From positions 124,001 through 188,000 of the forward strand of contig JAINUW010000473.1 of NCBI GenBank assembly GCA_020205615.1: DNA of 64,000 bases, written 5' to 3'. The notes beneath the pieces were generated by a model. It saw only the letters and a program-made list of their open reading frames with translations. It was not told the DNA's origin and made no database searches. This document shows positions 47,325 through 60,340 of the stretch, one piece after another. The DNA comes from Panax quinquefolius. Lineage: Eukaryota; Streptophyta; Magnoliopsida; Apiales; Araliaceae. Position 1 is the first letter of the stretch. Each line of letters begins with the position of its first letter. A program made the position numbers and the translations under genes.

Positions 47325-48848
47325 TGTTGGGTAAAATCTAGTTACGCACAACACGTAAGTATACGTGGTCACCAAGTTATATAATAGTAAGTAGAGTATC
47401 TTTCCCACAGAGAATAACAAGAAAGTAATCTTAAAAATTATCAATCTTATATTAACCCAATATAATTAAACTAATCCAAATCAATAATGATATCTAATAA
47501 AACTCATAAACCAAAAATATTAATTAATTAACACAACTTAAAAATCTTAATTTCAAACAATTAATGGAGAATTAGGCTTTATAAATTCACTTTAATTATC
47601 ATTCCAATTATCACATCTTATTCCAATTTAATTTATTATTTCAGTTTATTAATCAAGAACACTCATGTAGAATTAGCCATTTTCCAATGCACTAAAATCA
47701 TATCAACTTAAATTCACAAATTAGATAGAATTAAGCCAAACACCCTAAATAACTAATTCACTATATCTCTATGTGAATTACAATTAAGAAGGATTTAATT
47801 CCAAGTTCTCATCAGATTACATGCGATGCTAGGCATATCTCTACCCTAACATAAATCAGGAATCTATTCAATCACAGAATTCAAGAACACATGCTATTGT
47901 GACTAGGTCTAGAATCATACATCATCTCTTGAATCCATAAAATTCCACATAAAATTGGTGATCAAGCAATTCATAAATTAATCACAAATCACAACAGATA
48001 AACTGAATTAATAATTTATTAAACTTAAATCAAGGCATAATAGTTGTCATTCAATATTAAAGATCCTTTACAAGCCTAAAAAGTAATTTAGTTCATAACT
48101 AATGAATTAATTACTGAATTAATAATAGAAATCATCATCTTGATTACACAAATTGAAATTAAAGAAGAATAGTAATACACCACCCTTCTTGCCCTTCAAA
48201 TATGCAATCTTCGTGAAATCACCTCTTTTCTTGTTCCTTCAAATTCTTGCTCTTCAATTGTATGTCTCTAAGTGTATGTGTCTTCTCCCATATCTCCAAG
48301 ACTTAATATTAATTCACTTCAGCTCCATCATCCCAATTCTAATCCATCTCAAACTCATCACATAAGAGTTCTAATAAACATCAAACTCCTAATTAGACCT
48401 AACAAGTATTTCTTAACATAGAGTCCCAACTAACATGAAATAACTTCCTTAACACACTCCTGATATAAACTTATTACATGAAGAAGTTAACTCTCCCAAG
48501 ACAACTCAAATTCCAAAGATTAAAAGTAGCTCTCTCGACCGACTGACTTACGCTTCATGTTGTGGGGTTTAGTTTTAAGACAGCACGACACGTGTCGCTT
48601 ATGCAGTAACTTCTCACGCCGCAGTGCACCCCGCGCCGTTTTTCTTGTCATCATGGCGCGCCCCGCGTCGGTCATGCAGAATGTCTAAAATTGCTTGAAT
48701 TTCCTTCCAATGCTAGCATCTTGATGAGCTCACTTATTATCCTACAATCAAGAACAAAAACCCATCAAAAGCAACATGAAATATTTCAAAAACTAACAAT
48801 ATAACAAGCTAAATGAAGATAAATCGTAGGTTAAAAACCTACTCATCA
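47325..48848 (-). repeat. 3' LTR of the Athila-like element
   Basis: It begins TGTTGGGTAAAATC on the + strand at 47325 and ends CCTACTCATCA at 48848, 1524 bp. By eye it is roughly 95 percent identical to 55941-57434. The exception is 48530-48660, a GC-rich patch that is hardly alignable to 57118-57250. Confidence 0.9.
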
Positions 48849-50113
48849 AATTCTCCCAAACTTGAAACATTGCTTGTCCTTAAGCAAAAATGCAACGCAA
48901 TACAACTAACTATGCTAAACTACGAATCCAGTATTAAGACAGACATAGTCTACTCATACGGCCTCAGAAAAATTAAGCAAACACCACAATACTTCATACC
49001 AGAAACCAATCTATAAGTTCCATCAATCCTCGAATCTTCATCTGTTATTACTGGTATAGTGTGTGTGCGCTCAACATCCCTTGTTAACTTATGCATATTC
49101 AAATTTAATACATAACAAGTCTCTTAGAATGCATCATACAATGTAAACTCAAGACTTTCAAAAACAGATAAGATCTAACTAAAACCAAGCAATTACCAAT
49201 ATTAAGGGTCCAAATAAGATACTTATGCTTTATTTTTCAATCACGAGAGCTTTTTGCTCATATTTCTCGTGTTTTTTTATATATATCATGAGTGCGTTTT
49301 ATGCTCCCTCTCACACCTGTGTTTATGGAGAGTGCATTTTACACTCCTTCTCGACCCACCACAAGATTCAATCGTTCATCTCGGGAAGGTTTCCCTTTTT
49401 AGACAAAAGAAGCTTATATACCCCACTTTTTCTCCCAAACTTAGGTTCTTGCTTAATTCTTCACCTTCACTACCTATCCTTGTCCTTCTCTTATTTAAAC
49501 TAGCATTATCCTTTAGAGATCCTTTATGTATTAATTTGAACTACATCCGTCAATATATGTGTTATTACGTGCTAACCTTCTTATACCAGTTTTAGACAAG
49601 CAAAATATTCAAGTCATAACAAAAATTACATCAAAGTTCTAATATTTGGTACTGTACTTGTCTACATAACTTCAATCTCATCATTGGCCAAGAATAAACC
49701 TTTACTATCTAATAACTAGATTCATGCAACTTAAACTACATGCACATTTTTTAAAAAACTAATGAATGCATTAAACTAAATGACATGAAAATCGAACAAA
49801 TATAAAAAACTAAACAAACTAACTAACATGATTTTTTAAAATTTTCACAAATTAACCAGGCAGAAACATAACCCCGGCAAACTTAAAGCAAGTAATGTCC
49901 TCATTACGACAAAATAAATCAATTAAAAACATTAGGACTTCCCTGAAAAATGAGTCACTGCTCGTCTTTATCCGAAGGAGGGTATGCTAGAAGGACAAGA
50001 GGAACAGGCATGGCCACCGGATTTGTATTAGGATTGCAGCGAGAAAATGCATCAACAAACGTGTTGAATGCATTTGCATTATACTGATGCATTAAGTCTT
50101 GTCGTTAAGCCAG
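48849..50113 (-). other. 3' non-coding region of the Athila-like element with polypurine tract
   Basis: Minus-strand AAGTTTGGGAGAATT immediately before the LTR (48863-48849) is the polypurine tract. The rest has stops in all frames. The overlapping + strand frames at 49225-49595 show no recognised motif and are not regarded as genes. Confidence 0.6.
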
Positions 50114-51064
50114 TCACAAAAATTGATTCCTTGAACCATGAGGTGGTTGCTCTTCCATTAATTCCGCTGCAACTGGTGGTGAGGGTTGACGAATCATAAT
50201 ATATCCTTCTCCTCTTGGATGTGATCTTGCCCCCTCCCATGCCTTGTACTTCTCAATTGTAGCACGATCGATTATAGCCATTGGTTGTTGGACAGGTTCA
50301 GAGGGATGCCATTGCACCCTGGCTTTGCGGAACAAATCAATTATGAGAAATCCGTGTAAAAGGCCCCCCGTAGTACTTCCCCTTAGCAGCCGATCAATGG
50401 ACTCCTGAATACAATCACCCACATCCACATTGTAGAACACAATGGAATTATTCACACGGTAATGGTGGTGAACAATCCCATAAAGTAGCTGTGCCCTTTC
50501 CTTAGTTATATCATTTTGGTGGCGTGTGTGCATCAATCAGGCACAAAGGAATGCATACCATGCTTTACCATACCTACTTAGCGCTGAGTGAGGAAAACTT
50601 ATCTTTTCATCTGTTTTGGCTCGGGTAACCCATTGTGTTCCTGGTTTGCACAATCTTACAATTAACTCATCCAAGTTGGGCAAACCATCTTCATATCGTC
50701 CATCAGTCGGTGTTTCCAGCCCAAAATACACGTTGATAGCATCGGTATAAAAGGACACCGGTTTACCTTGAACCATGACTACGTGATTGACATGCTCCAT
50801 TGCATTGGCATAAAATTCTTTTACTATGTTAATGACCGCTGGAAGTGGTTGCTCCACTAATTGAAACCTATTTTGCTCCATAATCATTAGAGCCATATCA
50901 CCATCCAAGTTAGCATCTGGCTTCAATTCTCGTTCTAACACCAAAGTCTTCTTGTCTACGGATGACTTGAACCTTGCCTCGGCCCCTTCACTAACAAATT
51001 TCGTGTGATTATATTGAGCCCGAGCAGTGGAGGTGGATGGACGTTGTCTCTTGTGTGAAGACAT
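50114..51064 (-). pseudogene. Athila env-position gene (plant transposon protein-like domain), one stop
   Basis: ATG at 51064 opens 175 codons, then TGA (50539-50537), and the same frame continues to 50114. The TGA falls between FLCA and LMHTRHQ and is one C-to-T change from CGA, so the gene was probably a single frame of about 317 codons. Visible features are an N-terminal basic, Ser-rich stretch, then VIINIVKEFYANA-type, VQGKPVSFYTDAINVYFGL and HSALSRYGKAWYAFL. After the stop come ERAQLLYGIVHHH and VGDCIQESIDRLL. This order fits the domain known from plant retroelements at the env position. No membrane segment or signal peptide is evident in what remains, so an envelope role is not supported. 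Confidence 0.75.
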
Positions 51065-52073
51065 GGTGTTTATGGTGAGGTTTAGGCAAAAATTTTGGTT
51101 TAGGAATTTTGTCGAATAGTTGGTGGGGCGTAAGGGTTAATTCCCCCAAACTTGGCTTCTTGGAGCTATCTCTCTAACCAAAGTATGAAATAAGGCAACA
51201 CAATCCTTGGGCAACCAATTCCCAAGGTTTTGTAACCAATTGTTATCAACAAAGGAGAAGAAAAATGAGAATGAAGCAATTTTGGGTTTACCTTCAATAA
51301 AAAATTTTGTGTTTCCCCCTTTGTAATGATGCTCTAATTTGTAAGAATTTGTGTAGGAAAGGAATTAGCTTTAGTGTTGGAGTGTATTGCTTGTATGTAA
51401 CATGAATGTGGCTACTTGCATGGGTAGAGTTCATATAGAAGATGAAAACCAACGTGGATTGGAAGTTGTAGATTTTGTGTGTTAATGGGAAAAGGAGTTG
51501 GGAAGGAGAAGGAGAAGTAGAAGTAAAGGAATTATGGGAGTTATGGGAGTTATGGGGTAGTGGGATAGTTTGTTTTGAAAGAGGAATGGGGAGTTTAAGT
51601 GTAAAGAGGAGTTCTTGAGTGGTTATGGCCGAGTATGATGCGTTAGGTTTCTAATTAGTGTTCGGTGTTTTTTATGCCGACCCGAAATGCAGTATATAGC
51701 TCGCTATGGTGCGCCTCCTACAGTAAGGTCGAAGTAGTACTACAATGGTATGGCTACCGCCGCCTATTACTACGCTTATATCAAGGCCCCCCGCTAGATG
51801 ATCAAAATGGTATCAATGAATCATGCGCCCCCGCTTAGATATACGACTTTATGTGTGCAAATTTCACTACCATATATGCAAGGTCTTGGTGACTCTCTTT
51901 TTCCAACATTTCCTACAATCCATACCATAATGAAGTCATTATTCTATGAAAAATAATTATCTAAGCTATACTATGAGCTAAAATGTACTTAATAAATAAA
52001 TAAGAAAAGGTTTAGAGCTTGGGTTGCCTCCCAAGTAACGCTAGTTTTAACGTCGTAAGCCTGACGGTGCCTC
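51065..52073 (-). other. Spacer between pol and the env-position gene, with hairpin motif
   Basis: There is no coding frame. Minus-strand CTTGGGAGGCAACCCAAG at 52037-52020 is a short perfect-arm hairpin (CTTGGG/CCCAAG) widely conserved downstream of pol in Athila-type elements. The remainder, including the GC-richer 51660-51850, is untranslated leader of the env-position gene. Confidence 0.65.
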
Positions 52074-54176
52074 TTATTTCAAGGTGCATCTGCAAGTGTG
52101 ATTGCAATGGCTTCGTTGTTGACGTCGCCACCCCATTAGTGCTTTAGTCTTTACCTGTTGTCGGCGTTGACACAAAATAGCCCCTACTGCATTGTTGCTC
52201 GCATCGCACATTAACTCAAAAGGCATATTCCAATCCGGTGCGACAATAACTGGTGCGGTAGTCAACTTTTTCTTCAATAACTCAAATGTTGACTTACAAT
52301 CCTCATCTAACTTGAAAACTATATCTTTCTCTAAGAGACTGCACAATGGTTTTGCAATCTTAGAGAAATCTGTAATAAACCTTCTGTAAAATCCAGCATG
52401 TCCCCAAAAACTGCGGATTCCCTTAACTGTAGTTGGTGGAGGAAGATTTTCTATTGTTTCCAACTTCGCTCGATCAACCTCTAATCCCTTCGCCGAAACC
52501 TTGTGCCCCAAAATTATTCCTTCTTCGACCATGAAGTGGCACTTTTCCTAGTTAAGCACCAAGTTTGTATCTACGCATCTCTTTAAAATCGTCACCAAGT
52601 TCTCCAAACAAGCATCAAAATTATCTCCATACACAAAGAAATCGTCCATGAATACTTCCACATTCTTTTCCACTATGTCCGAGAAAATGGTCATCATACA
52701 CCGTTAGAAAGTTGCGAGTGCATTACACAAGCCAAAAGACATTCTCCTGAAAGTAAAGGTGCCGTATGGGCACGTGAAAGTAGTCTTTTCTAGATCTTCG
52801 GGGGCAATGACTATCTGATTATACCCCGAATACCCATCCAGTAGGCAGTAAAATTTGTGTCCCGCCAATCTGTCCAACATCTGATCGATGCAAGGTAGAG
52901 GAAAATGGTCTTTGCAGGTCGCTTTATTCAACTTCCTGTAATCCATGCAAACCCTCCAACCAGTTATTGTTCTTGTCGAAATCAATTCATTATTATCATT
53001 CTTCACTACCGTCATTCCTCCCTTTTTCGGTACACATTGAACTGGACTGACTCACTCACTGTCTGAAATTGGGTAGATGATTCCCGTATCCAACCACTTT
53101 AAAATTTCTTTCTTCACTACTTCTTTCATGATTGGTTTAAGTCGTCTTTGTTGTTCCACTATTGGCTTTGCATCCTCTTCCATAAGAATTTTGTGCATGC
53201 AAAAGGATGGACTGATTCGCTTAATATCTATAATTGTCCATCCTATAGCCGATTTGTGTTCTCTAAGCACTCTCAGCAACTTATTTTCCTGCAATTCGTT
53301 AAGCGCAGCAGAAATAATAACAGGTAAAGTATTAGAATTGCCTAACTATACATACCTGAGGTGTTTAGGTAGTGGCTTAAGCTCAAGTGTAGGTGGCTCC
53401 TCCAACAAAGGTTTCATCCATGTCGTGGCTCTTTCCTCCGTGTGCAATAGTTCGAATGGTGCTTTAAATCTGCTAACTCGTGGAAAAGAATCTAGCATAT
53501 GCAAATAATCCACAAATTCTGGATCATCCACATCCTCATCTCCCAATAATGTAGTTTCTAATGGATCATTAACCAAACTCTTTTCCATGTCTTTATGAAC
53601 TATCCGATCAATGACATCCACCCGATAACACTCTTCTTCATTCGTAGGAAACTTCATAGCCTTGAACACATTGAACTTGACTTCCTGATCTTGAACCCTC
53701 ATAGTGAGTTCACCTTTTTGCACATCGATAAGAGTTCTACCCGTAGCCAAGAATGGTCTTCCTAGGATGATTGGGATATTTTTATCTTCCTCGTAATCTA
53801 GAATTATGAAGTCAGCAGGGAATATAAATTTATCCACTTTAACTAGAATGTCTTCCACAATTCCTCTCGGGTTCGTGACTGACCTATCTGCCAACTGTAG
53901 AGAAATATTGGTTGGTTTCGGAGCTGGTAAACCCAATTCGGTGTATACTGATAACGGCATGAGATTTACACTCGCCCCCAAATCACATAAACACTTTTGA
54001 AATGCCATATTCCCAATTGTACACGGAATAGTGAAGCACCCTGGATCTTTCAACTTTGGCGGTAACTTCCTTTGTAAAACTGCACTGCACTCCTCCGTTA
54101 ATGCTATCGTTTCAAAATCTTCCCACTTCTTTTTCCTTGATAAAATTCCCTTCATGAATTTAGCATAACTTGGCAT
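52074..54176 (-). pseudogene. Athila-like pol: protease, RT, start of RNase H
   Basis: The protease frame (54176-53346) has the active site as CDLGASVNLMPLS near 53975 and ILGRPFLATGR near 53760. RT follows from 53294: GIIYPISDSE, WRVCMDYRKLNKAT, LLDGYSGYNQI, TFRRMSFGLCNA and the catalytic FMDD at about 52655-52640 (Phe in place of Tyr). Connection and RNase H begin at FYRRFITDFS and FELMCDASNNAVGA, then the sequence jumps to 3' untranslated sequence near 52140-52074. Stops at about 53050 (Trp site), 52705 (Gln site) and 52548 (Trp site) are each one C:G to T:A change from the usual codon. With no integrase, the product could not complete transposition. Confidence 0.85.
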
Positions 54177-54465
54177 TTGCTCTAAGGCTTCTGGGAACGG
54201 AATATTTATTTAGAGTTTCTTAAAAACTTCTAAAAACTTGCTAAATTGCTTGTCTAACTTTTTTTTTTTGAATTCTCTACTGAAATGGTTGTGGAGGGTA
54301 CATAACTAGTTCATTATCTGTTTTACCCTTATTCTCTTGCTTTTCTTCCGCATGATTGTCCTCAACCACTTTGTTTTCTCCTTCTTTGTTATCATCTTTT
54401 GTAGCCGAATTTTCTATTTTATGTCCCTCAAGCTATTTTCCACTCCTTAACATAATTGCCTGACA

Positions 54466-55805
54466 TTACTCATGATTACCTTTCGGATTTTTCTCTATAT
54501 CACTGGGTAAAGTTCCTTGAGGTCCATTATTCAAGGAAAAAGCTATCTGTCCCATCTGATTTTCCAAATTCTTGATGGCTACTACTTGATATTTCATGGT
54601 CGCCTCATTACTTGTTATATACTTTGACAACAACTCTTCTAAATCTATTTTTCTCTCCTGATGTTGAGCTATTTGTTGATTCTGATTCTGAAATCCTGGG
54701 GGATAAGATGGTCGTGGAGCTTGCTGATGCTGATTATTACTCCACGCAAAGTTAGGATGATTCATATTCCCCGAATTATAGGCATTCTAGTACATGTTCT
54801 GTGGAATCCTGTTGTAACTACCCACAAATTGTACTGATGCTGGGTTGATTGCACATTGATCTGTAGGATGTTCACCCGCGCATAATTCACAAATAACTGC
54901 AACCTACTGAGTTTGTACCCCTGATAAAGCGTCTACTTTCTTTGATAGTGCTGAAATCTGTGCTGCTAATGCCGTCACTCAATCTACCTCTAACACCCCA
55001 GCCACCTTAGGTTGTGTCAATCTTTTCATGGGCCACTGGTAGTTGTTAGCTGCCATTGTCTCTATCAATTGATACACCTCTTTATAACTCTTTACCATAA
55101 ATGCTCCTCCTGAAGCCGCATCTATACTGGTACTGAGATTTCCATTCAACCCGTTGTAGAATGTGTTTATCTGCAGCCATTTAGGTAATCCGTGATGTGG
55201 ACACTTTCTAAGAAATTCCTTATATCTCTCCCATGCTTCATACAATGATTCCCCATGCTGTTGTTCAAACGTGGTAATCTCGTTTCTCATTTTTGTCGTC
55301 TTTGCTGGTGGGAAAAATTTTGCTAAGAATTTTTGAGCGAGGTCTTCCCATGTAGTTATTGATCCCAACGGTAGAGAGTGTAGCCAACTCTTCGCCTTGT
55401 TCCACAAAGTAAATGGGAACAAGCGAAGTCTTACTACATCATCCGATACCCCATTATACCTGAAGATGTCATAAATCTCCAAAAATCTGACCAAAGGTTC
55501 ATTCGGATCATCATTTGTTAGTCCCCCAAATTGAATCGAGTTCTGGATCATCTGAATAATCCCAGGCTTAATCTCAAATGTATTTGCATTATAGCAGGCT
55601 TAGTGATACTCGACTGCAGCTCAGTCACCTTAGGTGTAGCAAAATCTCTCAATGCTTTTTGGTCTTCGGCAGCCATTGCTTCTTCTTTTTCAGAATTCTC
55701 AAAGTCTTCCCTTGTCTCCTTAATCCACTTACTTAGCCTTTGAAAGCGTCTCTCAATGTCATCCTCAAAAGAAAGCAAGTCTGGATTTTTGGATCGAGTT
55801 TGCAT
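54466..55805 (-). pseudogene. Athila-like gag
   Basis: The start is ATG at 55805 (MQTRSKNP). A frameshift near 55560-55545 moves into the main gag domain (55551-54979): DPNEPLVRFLEIYD, LRLFPFTLWNKAKSWL, ITTWEDLAQKFLAKFFP and CPHHGLPKWLQI, typical of plant Retrotrans_gag. TGA stops it at 54978-54976, and further on a CX2CX3HX4C knuckle (CELCAGEHPTDQC) is legible near 54890. An Asn/Gln/Pro-rich tail (54765-54466) ends the frame. The capsid-like protein would package element RNA. Several lesions make this copy non-functional. 54177-54465 links gag to protease and holds a T run, with no separate gene. Confidence 0.85.
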
Positions 55806-55916
55806 AAACCAACTTCAAAAACCTAAAATAAGAACGAACAAAACAAAAAGAAAAAATGTTTAAGTAAAACTAAACTAATTAAACTGATATTGAAAAATTA
55901 TTAAAATCTATATTAG

Positions 55917-55934
55917 TCCCCGGCAACGGCGCCA
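55917..55934 (-). other. Primer-binding site of the Athila-like element (tRNA-Asp)
   Basis: Minus-strand TGGCGCCGTTGCCGGGGA, six bases after the LTR, is complementary to the 3' end of plant tRNA-Asp. Confidence 0.9.
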
Positions 55935-55940
55935 AAAACT

Positions 55941-57434
55941 TGTTGGGTAAAATCTAGTTACGCACAATACGCAAGTATACGTGGTCAACAAGTAATATAA
56001 TAGTAAGTAGAGTATCGTTCCCATAAAGAATAACAAGAAATTAATCTTAAAAATTATCAATCTTATATTAACCCAATTTTATTAAACTAATCCAAATCAA
56101 TAATGATATCTAATAAAACTCATAAACTAAAAATATTAATTAATTAACACAACTTAAAAATCTTAATTTCAAACAATTAATGGAGAATTAGGCTTTACAA
56201 CTTCACTTTAATTATCATTCCAATTATCACACCTTATTCCAATTTAATTTATTATTTTAGTTTATTAATCAAGAACACTCATGTAGAATTAGCCATTTCC
56301 CAATTCACTAAAACCATATCAACTTAAATCCACAAATTAGATAGAATTAAGCCAAACACCCTAAATAACTAATTCACTATATCTCTATATGAATTACAAC
56401 TAAGAAGGATTTAATTCCAAGTTCTCATCAGATTACATGCGATGCTAGGCTTATCTCTACCCTAACATAAATCAAGAATCTATTCAATCACATAATTCAA
56501 GAACACATGCTATTGTGACTAGGTCTAGAATCATACATCATTTCTCAAATCCATAAAATTCCACATAAAATTGGTGATCAAGCAATTCATAGATTAATCA
56601 CAAATAATAATTTATTAAACTTAAATCAAGGCATAATAGTTGTCATTCAATATTAAAGATCCTTTGCAAGCCTAAAAAGTAATTTAGTTCATAACTAATG
56701 AATTAATTACTGAATAAATAATAGAAATCATCATCTTGATTACACAAATTGAAATTAAAGAAGAATAATAATACACCACCCTTCTTGCCCTTCAAATATG
56801 CAATCTTCGTGAAATCACCTCTTTTCCTGTTCCTCCAAATTCTTGCTCTTCAATTGTATGTCTCGAAGTGTATGTGTCTTCTCCCATATCTCCAGCACTT
56901 AATATTAATTCAATTCAGCTCCATCATCCCAATTCTAATCCATCTCAAACTCATCACATAATAGTTCTAATAAACATCAAACTCCTAATTAGACCTAACA
57001 AGTATTTTTTAACATAGAGTCGCAACTAACATGAAATAACTTCCTTAACACACTCTTGATATAAACTTATTACATGAAGAAGTTAACTCTCCCAAGACAA
57101 CTCAAATTCCAGCATTAAAAGTAGCCCACTCTCGATTTCGACCAATCAGGCCTCTCCACGTGTTTAGTATTATAGAGAAAGACGACGACCGCCGCTCATG
57201 CAGTAACTTCTCATGCCGCAGCGTTCCCCGTGCCGCTTTGATTATCGTCTTGGCGCAACATACGCCGGTCATGCAGAATGTCTAAAATTGCTTGAATTTA
57301 CTTTCAATGCTAGCATCTTAATGAGCTCACTTATTATCCTACAATCAAGAACAAAAACCCATCAAAAGCAACATGAAATATTTCAAAAACTAACAATATA
57401 ACAAGCTAAATGAAGATAAATCATAGGTTAAAAA
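55941..57434 (-). repeat. 5' LTR of the Athila-like element, cut by element B
   Basis: The repeat starts TGTTGGGTAAAATC on the + strand and follows the 3' LTR up to TAGGTTAAAA, where TGTGACGCCCCC of element B begins. The missing CCTACTCATCA should lie beyond B, outside the window. A deletion of about 24 bp near 56605 also distinguishes it from the other LTR. Confidence 0.9.
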
Positions 57435-60340
57435 TGTGACGCCCCCAAAATAGGTATACATCACCCATCTTGAGTCGCCAAATACATGGTACAAACTTCA
57501 AATATAACTTAATTATACAACAATCATGTAAAATATGATAAAATATAATCTAAGAGTTTCAATAAGAATATTGTCATCTAGACAATATTCACACTCAATG
57601 GAGTCCTCATTACATTTATTGTCACACTATTTTATAGATTAGTGAGGACTACTAAAACAACCATCCGGATGGTCAATCCGCTTCCCGACTCGTCCCAAAG
57701 AATATTCTCATTTCCCAAGAGAACGTTGAAAGAAAGGGTGAGCTCAACTAGCCCAGTAAGAAATATTATGACTAAGATAATGCAGAATAAATTATCCTTA
57801 GCCTTCAACAATATAACAACTGATAGAATATAATAGACAACAAGTTTTAGATCAACAACTGCAGCTGAATAAGCAATCCATTAGAAGAGTCAAGTAGAGC
57901 ATAAAATCTACTATCTTCTATGATTTAAAAAGTTTTTCATCAACTTTATTGCTAAGACTCGGCTTAATAAATAAAATCGAATCATCCCTGCACCACGACC
58001 AAGGATATTCATGTAATCATCAATGGTCATGATTATACCGAATAATCCCTGGTAATAATCATACCAACAACTGTCCATCAATGTTTACAGGCCAATGAGG
58101 ACTTTGACCACATCATTCATCACATTACGGTGATGATTATACCGAATAATCCCTGGTCATAATCATACCAAGTCCATCTACGCACGTAAGCCAAAGATGA
58201 CTTTCATCACAATATAAGCATGAGGATGATGACAATGACATAATAATTCAATAAAACAAGTTAAAGGATAAATTTTAAAGATTTATAATTTAATTTTTCC
58301 AGTAATCAATAACGTCCAAATTGTCAACATGATACTGCTTTGTGGAGTAAAATTCAAGAATGCTCAGAAGAATATTTCCATGAAAAGATACTGGATGAAG
58401 CGCAAATATCCAGGATATTCTACTAATTTCATGGAGTATACAAGCCACAACTTTAACCAACTGAGTATAATAGAATATATGAAACTGCAAATGGATTTTC
58501 GCCCTCCATACGGTAATCCACGTAGACAGATCATTTCCATAATTTAATAAGAAATGAATACGAAGGATCATTCACCATGCATGCGGTAATCCACATAGAC
58601 AAGTTATTCCAATGTAATAATAAAGAATGGAATAATGTAAGAATTTCACTAGGCATGTGATGCATCAAGACGCATGTGTTATTCCAATGTAATAATAAAG
58701 AATGGAACCAGTCATGCAGAATCGCATGCATGTGATATTCCAACGTAATAATAAAGAAACGGAACCGAGATCACGCAGAATCCAGACAAGCAGGATATTC
58801 CAATGTAATAATAAAGAATGGAATAACAACAGAATTCACCGTGCATGCGATAGTAACCGCATGCATAAAAGTTATTCCAACAAAATAATAAAGAATGAAA
58901 TAAATGTAAGAATTTCACCATGTATGCAGATTACATGTACATGACAAAGTTATTCCAACATAATAATAAAGAATGGAATAACAACCCTTACGAGTATTGA
59001 AAGAAAATAACTCTCTTCATGAATACGAAAGAATAATACCCCTTACCTTAAAAGAAAACTGGATACTAGAATAGTGAGGTAGCAGACTTCTCTTCTTCTT
59101 TCTCTCTATAATTTCTCTCTATAATAATTGCTTTTGTGAGACTTAGTGAATTGGTGAGAAATGAAAGAAGAATGAGCTTCTATTTATAGGAAAATATAGT
59201 TTCAATAATTGCACATTTTGGGGCTCGAAATATTACAGTATAATACCTTCTTCTTTTTCTTCATTTTTAATTTAGTCCTGCAAGTATTACCAAATTTGCA
59301 CCACCTCCCCTAATAGTAAATCATGTGACTCAATAGTTCTAAACATGTGAAAAAATTAATTATAGTGTAGTACCTTCATCTATACCTCTATTTTTAATTT
59401 AGTCATGCAAGTATTATCAATCTTGCACCAACTCTCCTAATAGTAAATCATGTGAATCAATAGTACACATATGTGAACACATAGTTATAAGCATGTGAAT
59501 TAATAGCAATTAATTACTTATTTATCTGGTGAATTACCCGATTGGTCAATATAACCTCCAGACATCAATTATTATCGAAATAAATATCGATTTTCACTAA
59601 CACTAATAATTCCAACACAATGGAACTATCAATTTCATCTTTAATCAACACGAACTTATTCATCAATAATATTATAATTCACAATATTTAACAACCGTGT
59701 CATTCCTGTGAAAGAGGGGCTTTCGATAAGGATTTCTCCTTATGGGCGCAATTAGGTGACCAAACCTCTCCTCGATGTAAATTCTAGACATTGTCAATAT
59801 TGCAAATAATAATATGAATAACTTTGCCGTCTCAATTATTAATTTAATAATATATATTATGCGATGATATCGTGACAATAATTGAATCAATAATATGAGA
59901 GATATGATGCAAACAATTATCGTAGTAATAGTTGAGTATAACCGAGTGACTTCTTACGTAAGCATCAATAATCAATACCGTGTGATACTATGCAACCACG
60001 CCAGACATCGTATTTTTACTACCGGGTAGTTCAACGGTTTAATTCAGTAAAACTTTCGCGTAGTTATTTTTATAAAAAGATATTTCTGTCATTTTTTAAC
60101 TACGACAATACTTCCATTATGGGGTCCACCAATGATTGTGTCGTCATACGAATATTCCCCGACAAAAAGAAAATTTCCCGACGAAACGAATATTTCCCGA
60201 CACAACTAATATTTTATAACAACTTGCTTACTTTGCAAAATTTTCAAATATCACCCTTAACTTTAAACTTTTATCAATTTAACTATTTACCAAAATAAAA
60301 AAATTAAATACTTTTATTTCATAAAATTCGGGATCTTACA
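57435..60340 (-). repeat. 3' LTR of element B
   Basis: On the minus strand it begins TGTAAGATCCCGAATTTTAT and ends GGGGGCGTCACA. At 2906 bp it is about 0.9 kb shorter than the A LTRs. It lacks the segment with the 122-codon frame and has fewer TACTATTCAC repeats. The 58-bp repeat array lies at 58540-58990. Confidence 0.9.
59181..59188 (-). promoter_or_regulatory. TATA box of element B, 3' LTR
   Basis: Minus-strand TATAAATA in CTATAAATAGAAGCTC, identical in context to element A. Confidence 0.6.

Larger units (their letters stand above)
47325..57434 (-). mobile_element. Athila-like Ty3/gypsy element with env-position gene
   Basis: LTRs at 47325-48848 and 55941-57434 flank about 7.1 kb on the minus strand. 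The primer-binding site TGGCGCCGTTGCCGGGGA matches tRNA-Asp, as in Athila elements. The order is gag, protease, RT, start of RNase H, a CTTGGGAGGCAACCC motif, then an env-position gene. Most of RNase H and all of integrase are deleted. The last 14 or so bases of the 5' LTR are cut off by insertion of element B at 57435, so the true right end is outside the window. The element cannot move on its own. Confidence 0.9.

Noticed and set aside
49225..49595. Overlapping + strand frames of 92 and 113 codons
   Set aside because: They lie in the Athila-like 3' non-coding region, antisense to the element, with two frames open at once through low-complexity sequence.
50114..51064. A viral envelope gene, or an integrated pararetrovirus
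   Set aside because: The protein lacks a signal peptide and membrane segments and fits the plant transposon protein domain. LTRs and a tRNA-Asp primer site mark an LTR retrotransposon, and no movement-protein or viral coat motif was seen.
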